In this document: one piece after another, positions 22,214-35,289 of the stretch
How positions within the stretch are numbered: the stretch's first letter is position 1
Layout of the letters: each line of letters starts with the position of its first letter
Assembly (NCBI RefSeq): GCF_012489685.1
Contig: NC_080046.1
Location: forward strand, 62,945,984 to 63,009,983
Length of the DNA stretch: 64,000 nucleotides
Reading direction: 5' to 3'
From: Lotus japonicus
Lineage: Eukaryota > Streptophyta > Magnoliopsida > Fabales > Fabaceae
Made by a program: the position numbers and the translations under genes
The notes under the pieces: model-generated
Told to the model about the DNA's origin: nothing
Databases searched by the model: none
Seen by the model: the letters and a program-made list of their open reading frames with translations, nothing else

Positions 22214-25200
22214 ATGGGTGAGACTGGCAAAAGATATCGACCGCGGAGAGACCATGACGGGGGAAGCAAAAATCAGAAGAGGCGTGTGAATAACAAAGAT
22301 GAAAGGGGTGATGATGAATTGATTGTGTATAGGATACTCTGTCCGGATGAAGCGATTGGGGGTGTTATTGGTAAGAAGGGAAAAGTGATAAATTCAATAA
22401 GGCAAGAGACCAGGGCAAAAGTCCAGGTTGTGGATCCATTTCCTGGTGCCACGTATCGAGTTATAACTATTTATTGCTATGTTAAAGAGAAGGAAGAAAT
22501 TGAGGTTGATGATGAGCTTAACAACAAGAGGACTCTTTGTGCCGCCCAAGATGCTCTTCTCAAGGTTCATTCTGCAATTTCAAATGCCAAGGAAACTGTA
22601 AGGGATTCTGAAAAGAAACAAAAAGAAAAGGAAGAATGTCAAATCCTTGTTCCATCAAGCCAGTCTGCAAATATCATTGGCAAGGCTGGGGCTACCATTA
22701 AAAGACTGAGAGTTAAGACTAGGACCAATATCAAGGTCATTCCGAAGGATGCAGCTGACCCAGCACACTCATGCGCTATGGAGTTTGACAATTTTGTGTT
22801 GGTTAGTATGTTCAACTTTATCAAATTTATTAACTGGCCATTTAACTACTTATTGCTTAGGTTCACAACATAATCACAACATTTTAAAAACTATGTGGTT
22901 GTTAAGACAGTAAGTGAACTTAAGCCTCCTAAGATTATGCACATATACGATCTATTGTCACCCATGTTTAACGTATATAATGCATAATGTGGGAAACGGA
23001 TTTTGTTTTTGTTTATCATAAAGTTTGTGCTCTATTCACTATTATCAGAGGAGATTTTATGATAAAATTGATATTGATGTTACTCATTTAGTCGCTGCAG
23101 TTGATGTTGTTGATACACTGTTGTGCATATACATGGCACGATGGCATGAATAGCTGCATGCACAATTATGTGGGCAATCCTTAGTAGCCACCAATGTTGT
23201 GGGTGAATCAATTGTGCATTTGGATGCTGTAGCTATCCTTTTATATAAAAATAATTGCATATAATTTTTGTTAGCTATATTAATTTGAATGTGAAACTCA
23301 TTAGCTAAGCATCTAGATAGAAAATTTTAAATTTTAAATTTTCTAGTTTTTGGTAATTTATTTTTACTCTTTTTTTTCCAGTTACTCAACCATTTCTTTT
23401 GCAGTGAACTTCTTGCTTACTATATGCTTGTTTCTGTGAGTAGATTACCGGTGAATCAGAAGCGGTAAAAAGAGCATTATTTGCAGTTTCAACTATTATG
23501 TACAAGTTCTCCCCCAAGGAGGACATTCCTCTTGACACAACTGTACCAGAAATCCCTCCCAGTATTATCTTTCCTTCTGAAGTTCCAATGTATCCATCTG
23601 GTGGACTATATCCAGCTACAAATGTACATGATCTGCAAGGTTATTCAGATGCAGGAGGAAATACACCGTCTCTTTATTCATCCAGTTTTCCAATAGTTTC
23701 CAGTCTTGGTGCTTCTCAATCTGAAGAATTAATTGTAAGAATGGTATGTCCCTCTTACAAGATTGGACGTGTCATTGGGAAGGGAGGAGGTACCATTAAA
23801 AGTGTGAGGCAGGCAAGCGGTGCTCGTATTGAGGTTGACGATTCCAAGGCTTATGATGAGTGCTTAATCACTATAACTTCAACAGAGGTGCACTATCTAT
23901 GCTTCTTCCATTTGTTTCTGTAGGATATAATTACATTCCTAATCATTCTGGTTGTGGGACTAGGTTAACTGTGGAGTACTGGAGTCTTGGATATATCAAT
24001 TGATGTAGAATAGCTGATATGTCAAGAATTTTTTTTTAGGGGCGGGAATTAGCATACTTAATTGTTAAGCTTTAATTATATGTATTTGCATTGAAGTTTG
24101 ACTTTTAGTTTGATGGCTAATTTCTGCATTTTCTTCTTCCTATAACTAATCAAGTATTTTCTAGACAAACTATGGTAGATATGTTTCATTTTTTGTTGCG
24201 TTTAGATATTGATTTATCTTATGTATTTCTTGGCTGGATGCCTGGATTACTATTTACTAGTTTGCTATACACTCTCTTGTTCTATTTTCAAAAACAAGGC
24301 CTCGTTTTTTTGAGTGATGCATTTTCAGGCATATCTTCCAAGTTCCATTAAAATTTAAAGTAGGTCAAGTCCATATTGGAGGAAATCTTTTTATAGTTAA
24401 TACTAACTCAATATTTTGGTGAATTGTGGTGAAATGGTTTATATTTTCATGCTAGGCAGCAGGTAATTTCGTGGCTTCATTTATAATAATGGTTGATCTA
24501 ACGGTGTACAAGGAGATAAGCATGGTCACTGGTGCCTTATGCTTGGTTAACTTGAATGCTTCTTCAAATCTTTGTATTTCATGAACAGTTTTATGCCTGG
24601 TTTTCTAGTCAGTGGATTTTGTTGACTCCCATGTTGTCCATACTCCATACTGTGCATGTAGCCTTATCCTAGTTTGTGTATTACTATTGACCATGTGCTG
24701 TTATTTTTTCATAATTTTTTTAATCATTGTGTTATTTTTGTAGTCATCAAGTGATCTGAAATCCATAGCTGTTGAAGCTGTTCTACTGTTGCAAGAGAAG
24801 ATAAATGATGAAGATGATACCACAGTTTCAATCCGACTCCTGGTACCATCCAAAGTGATAGGCTGTATTATAGGGAAAGGTGGTTCAATCATAAATGAAA
24901 TTCGGAAGAGAACTAGGGCTGATGTTCAAATCTCAAGAAATGATAAACCTAAATGTGGAGACGTGAATGATGAATTGATTGAGGTTTGAATTATTTTTGC
25001 TTTAACTGTTTCTTGTTTTATTTGTGACATTAATTTTATTCAATGCTATCTTGCATTCACAATTTAGGTAGTTGGAGAAGTTGATTCTGTGAGAGATGCA
25101 CTCATCCAGATTGTCTTAAGACTGAGAGAGGATGTATTGAAAGAACGGGACATTGGACACTATCCCCCTAGAGGTGCTGAATCCTATTATTCAGAAAGTT

Positions 25201-26794
25201 CTGTTCTTTCGGTGCCATCTTTGCTGCCTTCAGTTCCTTCTGTTACTGCTCCTCTAGCTTATGATCAGAGGCCTGATAGTAGAACTGGTCTGGGCATGCT
25301 TTCTTCCAACAGCCTTTATGGATATGGATCTTATTCGGTATGTCTCCCTGCTTTTTTTTTTTTTCTTCCAACAACCTTTATGGATATGGATATGGAACTT
25401 TTTTTTAATCGCACGTCACTGATTTTTTTTATTGTTTGCTCTCTGTAAATAGATGGGAGAAAGTGGCTATGGATCAATGCAATCATATGCCTCCAAGTTG
25501 TATGAAGGGTTAGTATGTATTGTCATCAAAGTCATATGCCTTCTGAACTTTATAACTAACCTGATCTCTTTTTCCTTGACTTTATGTTAGACTGGTCAGT
25601 TATTTTCAACTAAATTTCCTGTGCTTTTATTGTATACAGTCTGCCTCCCCTGTCAACATTGGAGATGTTGGTTCCTGCTAATGCAGTTAGTAAAGTGTTG
25701 GGTAAAGGAGGGACAAATATAGCCAATATAAGGAAGGTTGGTACCCACGTTCTAATTTTGACAAACATACACAATTTTCTGCAAATGCTACTGTTATTTA
25801 CAGGAGTGAACTTTCAAAAACAGCTGACAGTGATATCTGGAAAGAAATACAAGTATGAAAAAAAAAAACCAATAAGCTGTATAAGAATTCTCTCAATTAG
25901 CAGGACTGGGCCCAAGCTAAAGCAGTTAAATACATTAACAATGACTTTTCTGCCCTCTCTTCCCCTTCACCCCTCTATGACCGATTCTCTTCTTTCACCA
26001 TTTCTGTAACTAACTCCTCTCCTCCAGGTCTGTTACTGAATCCTCTCTCCACCTCCACATTCTCACTCACATATCCCTTTCTTCCTTCTCTTGTAAACCT
26101 CCCAAATTTTAGGCCCATTACCTTGGTTTACCAATTGAACATCCCAATCAAAACAATTCTTCGTTACTCAAGGCATATTTCTATTGTTTACCTTAAATCA
26201 ATGCCAGATTTGGTCAAGTTTAATCCTTAGCGTTGATATTTTTTTATTGCTCAGTTAGTTACTGTGTGATATGATGCATAGTCCAGTTACGGTTTTCTCA
26301 TTTTCGATCAGTGATTTTTTCAGTTTTCCACGTTTTGACAGACCATTGTGGTTTCTTTCAGATGTCATCTAATGACATCTATCCATGCAAACTATTTTCT
26401 AAAACACACACACATGCACACACCGACTTACAACAACCAAAACCTTTTCCCAATTGGTGAAGTCCGCTGTATGGATTAAATGATGCCATAATATCCTATG
26501 TGCCTGTGTGTGTAATGGATGTCAATGAATATGTATCAGCCATACTCAAGTTTATACCTCTGTGTCTTAGCGTGAAATACCAGTTTTTCCATACCCGTTA
26601 CACTTATACTTAAGATTTGCTTTATTGGAATGTCTATTTTATGTCTATTTGTTTCAATCCAGATTTCAGGAGCAACAGTAGAGATTTCTGACTCCAAATC
26701 TGGTCGGGGTGATCGTATTGCTCTTATTTCTGGCACACCTGAACAAAAGCGTGCAGCTGAAAACTTGATCCAGGCATTCATAATGGCTACATAA
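22214..26794 (+). CDS. Five-KH-domain RNA-binding protein (At4g18375/HEN4-type)
   Basis: Seven coding exons join to 1827 nt (608 residues): 22214-22801, 23444-23887, 24744-24983, 25068-25337, 25453-25508, 25640-25736, 26663-26794. All introns are GT..AG and the frame holds throughout. Five KH domains each carry the GxxG loop: KH1 from about residue 37 (Gly-Lys-Lys-Gly), KH2 from about 137 (Gly-Lys-Ala-Gly), KH3 from about 291 (Gly-Lys-Gly-Gly), KH4 from about 371 (Gly-Lys-Gly-Gly) and KH5 from about 538 (Gly-Lys-Gly-Gly). The basic N-terminus could direct nuclear entry. KH1 contains an acidic insertion, as in the plant HEN4/PCBP-like group. The segment between KH4 and KH5 is Ser/Tyr/Gly-rich. 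Relatives act in pre-mRNA processing and poly(A) choice; RNA targets here are unknown. Length matches Arabidopsis At4g18375 (about 606 residues), the syntenic gene. KH5 is split by a 0.9-kb intron. Confidence 0.93.
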
Positions 26795-29700
26795 GTTTTT
26801 GTAGTTATTTCTTGGGTGGGAGGGGGTTTTGAAGGTGAAAATCTAATTCTCAATGCATGTCATGTTCCGCTTCTTACTCCCTCTTTGTTGGTCGTGGAGT
26901 GATACTCTAGAGCTCTTTGTCTGGACTCCTGCCTCCTCTCTGTAACAGTGACTACCAAGATTATGCCTTAGCATCCGTTACTGGTCTTGTTTGTAGGAGC
27001 TATAGTTCCTAATCTACTCTTCATCTGCATTTTCTCTTAGAAATTTAGGATCTTTCTGTCCATTCATACTGTTTTTTCATTGACTGGTGTTAAATCATCT
27101 TTATCTTGGTAAATTATTATCAGAAGACCATAAAGTGGTGCTGTTTTTTTTTGTTTCTACTGGTTCAACCTTTTATTCTCATGTCTTGCTGAAAATATCT
27201 TCCCTAATGATGCAAATAAAATTCAAATTCTCTAGTGATCTCATCTTTCTAATATCCTTGATTTGCAACAACGTTTTGGTCAAAAGTGAAGTTGCCTCAT
27301 GAAATTGAGAAGTTCCAGAAAACACTGGATCAGTTCCCTCCCTCTAGCTATTTACCATGTCTTGAAATCCAGTTGCAACTGGGGGTATTTAAAGCAAAAC
27401 ATGACCATTATTTACTGTTTGATTTCAACGCTTCTGGTTGCTTGTTATCTCCTGAAGTGTACTTCATTATATACCTATAATCTCATTAATCGTATAATTT
27501 GTAGAACTCGTGTTCTTGCTTTTCACTTCAATTGTCTTGCAATGGATGCCATTCACAAGGAAATGTTATCTTCTGCATTTTATTGTAGCAAGCCTTCCCC
27601 TCTTCCATGTGGTTTGAAATTATTTCATTTGGACCTCCCAAATTCCATCAATTTTAGGGTCTCTATCTCTGCTACCTGTCGCATATCTACTCTGTTGTTC
27701 TATTCGCAATTTAACATTTAGTATTTCAACTGAAGTTTGGTTATAATTAATTGAATTTTGGTTACCAAGATATAACACTGCTCTAATGTTGGTGGGTTTT
27801 CCTCAAATGAAAATTAAATTTTCCTAGAATTTAGGTCTGACCTAACTCTATCCCAAAAGTTAGTGTTAGGGTGGGCATTGCCCTACTATTTATAAGGACT
27901 TCTTTGGTCATATCTCTAGTCGATGTTGGAGTACACCCTTCTTACGCCCAAAGGTGCCAGAGCGTGAAGTTTGCATGTATTTGCTGGTGGTCCATTTATG
28001 AGTGACCCGATACCAAATTTAGTATAGACTCTGAAAATATATTAGAGTTTGGGTTATGTCTAAGTGAAGATTACCTTACTATTTCTAAGGACTTCTTTAG
28101 TCATATCTCATCAATATGTGACCTTAACACTGTTTTGTATCTCTCAACAGAACAAACCCTTTTCAATATTCTTAAAAAATCCCACTATATTGTTATAACT
28201 GTAACATAAAACGTAGGTATGTGAGTCCAGGTGAAACATATAAAATCATTTGTGTCTTCAATTAACAGCTTAAGTTTTTTGGATAGTTGGTTTATAACAT
28301 AGTTTTAGAGTCTCTGACCAAGTGGTCTAGAGTTTGATGGTGGTCTGTGCATTGTCCACGTTTCAAGAACAATGGGGGTAAGGGGTCATGTTAGATATAT
28401 AAAACCATTCATGTGTTTTGACCCAACAACTTAAGCCTTTGGGAATTGAGATAGTTAGTCAATAACAAATTTGTTGGTAATTACCTGTTTCCTATCCACA
28501 AGGCAGCTACTTTTGAGATTTTTTTACGAATGTGACTAATCACTGGTTGCTATAAGCTAATTCATCCTATTTTATCAACATTTTGCATCATATATGTACT
28601 CCTATCGTTTTTAGAAAAATCATCCAGTTTGCCCGTTGTCATGTTTTTAACACCAACATGACAGCACGAATTTGCTCGAAGCTTCCTTTACCTTACAATA
28701 TGTGACACTGAACTCTTCAACTTTCTTTCTTTTATGAGCTATCAAATAGATAATTTCAGGTATAATGTTGAAGTTTTGCGTTTCCTTGCTAATGTGCTAG
28801 TCATCTAGTCTCTAAGACGCTGTTTTGAGTTTGCAAGTCTCCCTAGAGTTTCATCTCAGCATAACCATGCTTGGTTTAGTGTTTTTAATCTTTTAAAGGA
28901 TCTATAATATACGAGGATAAACCCTTCCTATGATCTTGGTTATTATAGATTTTCTAACTGCTCAACACAATGTCTCATTTTTTGTTCCGCATTAGAAACC
29001 ATTCTTTGATTATTTTCCCATCATTCTGAGTAAGGATGTCTAGTTTTAGTTTGGTCGTAGGATCCTTAGGCAGCCATTGCCTTGGAGATGATTCTGTCCA
29101 CTGTTTCAATGTGAAGTTATCAGAAGTCTTGTTAGCTATTACTTATTTGCATATGAATTAGCTTTTCTGTGGCACATAATTAATGTAGTGGAAGGAGATT
29201 CCTATTGTACGTACAGTAGTTCTTCATTCTTTTAATTTATACGAGAAAATTGCAATACTGCTTGCATGTCTATTATATGTCTCTATTTTACATCCCCTTT
29301 GAATAACTGGGTTCCATTTTGCTTAGGGTTGTTTTGGATAACAAATATTAATTTTGAAACATTTCTTTTTCAATAGATGGAGAGGTATTATTATTTTCGA
29401 TACATATTCCCTTCCAATATTTTTTTAACTAAAGACGGAATATAAGGATATGTAGAGTCTAGAGAAGTGGAATTCCAGCGTAGAATGCAAATAGTGTAGA
29501 CTTGACTTGAGTATTAGAGATGTTTTTCTCAAGCAAAGGAAGACCACATATTTGACGGATCAAATAAATATTAAAATTGGAACATTAAAATAGAGATAAT
29601 GTTTATCCGTTATCCTGGTCAACAAGGTTTATCCTGTATTATCAGTCTAAATTGGAATACATATATTTCTTTGCTTTTTTGAGCATAATTGGGGCACACA

Positions 29701-32640
29701 TAATATAAGAATGCCTTTTTTTAATGTCAATTTGCAATCCATAAAGGACCTGGACCACGGTCCGACCAGCAATCATAAGGTAGCAGCTTGTTATCATAAA
29801 AGTGTATTGAGTGCAATTTTTTATGATTGCTCAAACATTGTAATCACAGAAATTAATATCTAGCTATAGGCACTTGCCCTTCGATTGAAACATAAATTTC
29901 TCCTCCACTATTGTTTGTATCACCATGATTCCACTTGTTTACATGTATTAAACTCTCTTTAATCGTTACTCACAAGACTACCCATGGAAAACTGTTGGTG
30001 CCACCAATTTGGTGTGGTCCCGTTTGATAGTGGATGTACGATATTTTAAAGTCCAAAATTGCTTTTCATTTTTGAAATAGTTTGAATTTGGTGAGGAGAA
30101 ACGTTCCTATAATATATTTCAGAAGTTTTTCATTTTTTAGAAAGAAAACTAAAATTTCAGTCTTGAAGATTTTTCTTTTCTCACTAAGTGTGTCTAATTA
30201 TCAATGTTTTAATTTAAAAATCGTTTTTCCCCTTAAAAATAACAAGCTATCTGAATTAAGTTTAGCTGGCTTTAGAATTTATCGCCCACCATATACAGTT
30301 GTATTCTACTTCTTTCAATATTATGAATTTCAAAATAGTGTAATCATGAATTCATGATAATGTATATAGAGAACATCGATCAACAATAGTGACAAAGTTC
30401 AAGAGAGCAAAGGGGTGGTAAAACCTAAAAAAGTATATATAATGTCCTAAGTTAGTCGTAATCTCTTGTTAACTTTATTTTTTTGACACTTGAAAAAATA
30501 AGTTCTCTAAGGATAATTCAATTGGTAAAAGTTGAAGGACATGCAGATGCAAGGATAACACTTAGAAGACAAAACTTGAAAATCTGTGATATATGAAAAG
30601 AGAGGTATTGTCATGCAATCTTTCTCGATATCTCTTGTCAGCATTTGAACCTAGTCCTTTATGGTATTGTCGATACAACAACCATGTCGACCAAAGATGC
30701 TAACAGTCTCTTGTTATATTTGATGATAGAGATACTTTTTTTCTTTCAGTCTATTACCCACGAGCTTGTTTTGAGGTTATTTTTTAAGTATAACAAATGG
30801 GGCGTTGCTCCGGTACCCATTTAAAATATGAGAGTTAGATATATACCTTTTACTTTAATTAAATTTTAGAATATAAAGGACTGGATTGTAAATTATAAAA
30901 GAAATTATAGTAGAAAACACGATAAATTAAGGCAAAAAGTATAACCTCCTCATTTTTAGACGAGTACAAGAGAAATTGCTTACGAAGAAATGGATTCAAT
31001 GAAAGAATAAATCAAATAACCTTTACTTTTTTTTTTGTCTTAATCAAATAACCATTTAAGTTATCTACTTCCTAGCTTCTGATTTAGCTAAGATTTCCTA
31101 TATCCATGCATATGACTACTTTGTTAACGTATCATGTGAGTCATGACAACTTTGCTAACAAACATGTCTGTAATATTTTTATATTATAGTTCAAATGATG
31201 TAGACTTGTGAGTTGTGAAACTGGTGATGCTATTATACAAATTCAAGCTTAAACTTGCTTGAGACTCAAAGCAGAACGCTTAATCCGGCCTAAAAGCATA
31301 TACATCATCAGCTAATTTAAATAGACCACTCAGCTAATACATTTTTTTCTGGTCAATAACTCAGCTAACTACCTGTAAAAATCACCCAAGGTTTGTGGAT
31401 GTGGGAAAAACAAAGTAGCTAGTACAGCCTATGACGCAACAAGCAATTCTTGCTTGGACATTAATGTAGAGCTCTAGATACAATTAATTGAAAATTATGA
31501 CTTTATTAAAGTAATTATAATAACGATATAAGTTTCAAAAAAAAAATTATAATAACGATATAAAATTTGTGGACAAAATATTTTTATGTCACACACACTA
31601 AAAGAACTGGTGAAACTTGGGAGCCTCTTATAAGACCCAACCAAGGATAAAAATGATTTATGTTCATTGGAATTTAGGCGACATTTGCACTTTGTGATAG
31701 TAGGAGTTTAAATATTAAAAAAATCTGCAGTTTTTGAAATTAAGTAATTGTTTCTGGTAAATGAATGGCTACTGATTTCACCAGCTTCTTTCTCCGAAAG
31801 GAACAAGCCAAGACATCTAAGTAGTTGTATTTAATTTTTATATTTAATTTTTTTTCTGCACTATAAAACCTTTAATTTTTAAAGGTGTGCACATTTATAT
31901 TTTATTTTTTGTCTGCACTATAACACCTTTATAAAGTTAAAGTTCTTTTATAAAGAGACGAAATAATCTAATGAAAGGAATTAAAACTTACAACTTGTGA
32001 CAGCCAAATTGCTTTTGAACCATTGACAAAACAAAGAAAAAAAATTGTGGGATTCTCCAAATGCACTCAAAGGATTAACCATTATTTAAGCAGTTCCAAA
32101 GTTGATGGTGGTATCAGAAGAATAGGTTAATTGCGTGCCCTGTGTCTGTACTTAATTTCATACCAGTACGGAAACTGTAATCTCAACCATCGTGAAGCTT
32201 AAGTGTTGCCATAAATGCACACATGCCACAACGTGCGTGTGTGTTCTTAATTAGCCAGTAATTTCGTGGATCCAAATCTAATGAAGTGCACATGCTTTGT
32301 GATTCCTAGATGGGATGCAAAATATGCATTTTCAATATGATTCATAGGAAGTTTTAGGTCATTACTGCAGCTCAACATGCATATACTATTACATATGACG
32401 AATTTCTCATTTATTTGAAATCAATCACCTCATAATTATTTTTTATAAGGTATCTCCATAGTCGGTAACTGTGAGACCAATCACTCACTCCACAGTTAGC
32501 GCACTAAGCGGTAGTCTTTGCTAATGAAATGTTTCATTCACAAAAGTTGGGTTTCAGATCTCAACCTCTTGGTTAGGATTAACAATAATCGTCTGGTAAT
32601 GATACCGGATAAATTGTGTCCTGGCTAAGGTTTTTTCTAG

Positions 32641-32759
32641 GGGTTTTTTGAGGATTTTTAGGTGATTCGTTGGTTTTTTGATCCCCTTTGAGGAGGGTGT
32701 ATATCGTCGTATTTATCTCCTCTCATTTTTATTAATACAATTTGTGCTTTCTAAAAAAA
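32641..32759 (+). mobile_element. Short LINE-like 3' tail
   Basis: The sequence ggagggtgtatat...tttattaatacaatttgtgc, then an A run, resembles the 3' tails of plant L1 elements. No protein part remains. The 5' limit is unknown and the call rests on the tail alone. Confidence 0.3.
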
Positions 32760-34316
32760 AGTTTGCTAGCAGACTCGCAGTTTGATTCATTGACTACTGA
32801 ATTGAGTGAAGTTTTTTACTCCTTGTTGAATAATTTAGGCTTGAATTTTTCACATAGCTTGTAAACTGGTGAACCGCCACTAATCCATAAATTCATCTAT
32901 GTAATATATATTCTTAAGAGTAATCACTAAATTTGACTTTAGCACATTTTAACATTTAATTTAATTGATTTTTGGCTTGACTAGGTGTATTTGTAACTAA
33001 TAATTGCAATAAAAAAACGCAAAGCTATAAATTTGAGCCTTACTCTGAATCTAATCAAAGACCCCATTAATAAAAGGTTGATCACTTGATTGACTCTTTG
33101 AAATAAAAAAGCCCGTGAACTTTATGATAAGCCAAATTAAAGTTAAGAAAGTAAGATTTATGCTGAGTGCAATTCCAGATTTGGTTTCCCTGTACTCATT
33201 ATGTATCCTTGTGAGAGAACGAAAAATAAAAGGTAAAGGAGAAAAATATTTGAACTCATTATGTATCTTAGAAACATTTGAGGTTTAAGGTTTATTCATT
33301 CAACTATTGGACTTGGATTGCCTCAGTGAACGGATATCATAAAATTAAAAGAATAATTTTTTTTTTCAATTAATTCTCCACTTGAGTCAAAACTCAACAT
33401 CCATAACATCAGATAATTGATTATACTAGAGCTGAATAAATTCCTTTTGCTAGCTAGCTATTAGCACACACTCTTAATTTAATATGTTGATTTTTTATTA
33501 ATTAATTTATTTAGTTATTTTATAAATCACCAAAGGGGATGCATTAACCATGGATTTGAATAATATAATAACAACTCACACTTATTGATTCCTATACATT
33601 AATCCGGTTATAGTTCAAACTTTGTATTTTTTTTTCTTCTTAATAATCGTTGGTGGGACAGACTAATAGAATAAAATAAAAATCAATGGATCAGATTCGT
33701 AAGATAATAACAGGTTGTATTTGGAACCACGTCCCTAAGACTAATTTTGATTAAATTCAAAACCAGCTCATCAATAATTACAAGTCCAAAAACGGCAAAT
33801 TAAAACATATTGCATGATCATTTCATACAATGGAATGGATTAAATTGAGACAACCACCTACAACTTCAAGCCTCATTACTTGATATAAAGAAGAGAGGTA
33901 TAGTGGAGCTAAATATCAAGATTGAAGGATCAATGGCATATAAATGATATTATTCCAATCTTAATTTCTTAATTTATTTATTTTTTGTACATCGGAAAGA
34001 TAAATTGCATCCGCTAGGAATCGATTCTTTGACATTCCCTACCCAGTTACTCTATCAAAATAAAATAGATATAATGGTGTTTAAATTATCTATATGTTTT
34101 AGTTTGTTTTTAATGGATTTAAAATACCACTTTTAATGCTATTTGATCATAACATATGTATTGGTTGAGGAAAATGCACCAAAAATAATTGAGAAGTTAG
34201 TGGTTTATATATGATCACAAATAGAGATGTGTATATTATATATCAATTGGATCTGGAAACGCTAAAGTGCAAAATAAGGTTGATAGAGATTAAATAAAAA
34301 CAAATTTCTTCTTGTA

Positions 34317-34389
34317 TTTTGTGATGCAAGTATTGTTGCGGAGATTTCACCATTTTGTGATGCAAGTATTGTTGCGAAGATTTCACCAT
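34317..34389. repeat. Tandem duplication, about 36-bp unit
   Basis: The phrase ttttgtgatgcaagtattgt, continued by tgcg(g/a)agatttcacca, occurs twice in succession with one base difference. Confidence 0.9.
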
Positions 34390-35083
34390 GTCTAAGTTTT
34401 GAGTGCACAATACTTACATGTAAATGTGTTAACTTTTAGAGTAAACCCGACAATAAATCACACCGCTAGTGAATTTTCCTTATCTTTCACCCACTCCAAT
34501 AAGCATTTATGGTGAAGAATTTCACCTTCTGCCAACAATCAATCATTGAAAGAAGACTATCAACAGTATAACTACGTTCGCCTAACTTGAGTGTCATATA
34601 ATGTATTTTTACAAGTATCTCATTGCCACACTTCACTCTTTCTTAACTCATTCATCCAATTGATCCCTGGCAAGCTCTTTTAAAGTACAAGTCACTAGCA
34701 AGGATCCATTAATTGTGGAAGAACAACAAACAAATGATACTGAAATCGACAATAGAAAATAACTAAGAAAAGTAAATAAATAAAGTGAAAGATAATTTAT
34801 AGTAGTAATTAACTAGTAATTGACAATCTTAGATCACAATCAAACATGTATTTAATACAAAATCTAATATACTAGTACCTAATTTTCATTGCAGCATATT
34901 ATAGAAAACCACCACTAGTAGTTACATAGAATTAAAGCATGTACATGTTGAAACTAATGGCTACTTAAATTAAAAATTAAAACACACAATAGTGACAATA
35001 CAAATATACAATAAGAATAGAGACAAAGAAATTTACTATAGTAATAGTAGCTAGTAGGGGAAGAAGGTAGCACCAATGACACA

Positions 35084-35162
35084 CACAAACACAAACACAA
35101 ACACAAACACAAACACAATCACAATCACACCCTCTACCTCTACCTCTACCTCTACCTCTACC
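35084..35162. repeat. Two adjacent microsatellites in the F-box leader
   Basis: An (ACAAAC)n tract (about 35084-35117) is followed by a (CTCTAC)n tract (about 35130-35162), 130-200 bases upstream of the F-box ATG. The second is a pyrimidine-rich leader-type repeat and may affect transcription or translation. Confidence 0.85.
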
Positions 35163-35213
35163 ACTGATTCATTCACCTTTCAACATCTCTCTCCTTCTCT
35201 CTCCTATTTCGGC

Positions 35214-35255
35214 ATGGTTCTTATGCTTGAACCTTCTTCACAATCACAGATCTGA
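35214..35255 (+). promoter_or_regulatory. Upstream ORF in the F-box leader
   Basis: An ATG at 35214 opens a 13-codon frame (Met-Val-Leu-Met-Leu-Glu-Pro-Ser-Ser-Gln-Ser-Gln-Ile) that stops at 35253-35255, 34 bases before the main ATG and out of frame with it. If the leader is transcribed it could reduce initiation at the main start. A second in-frame ATG lies at 35223. Confidence 0.5.
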
Positions 35256-35289
35256 ACAACCAAACCCTATCCCTATTCTCATACCAAAT

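Larger units (their letters stand above)
26795..35070. other. Gene-poor stretch of about 8 kb
   Basis: The first few hundred bases probably include the KH gene's 3' untranslated region. Beyond that no protein-coding exon was recognised; the open frames at 27087-27721 and 30082-30357 lack domains. Seen inside: a short LINE-type tail ending in A's at 32641-32759, a tandem duplication at 34317-34389, and a 20-base repeated phrase (aattataataacgatataa) at about 31500-31565. Non-coding RNA genes cannot be excluded by eye. Confidence 0.5.
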
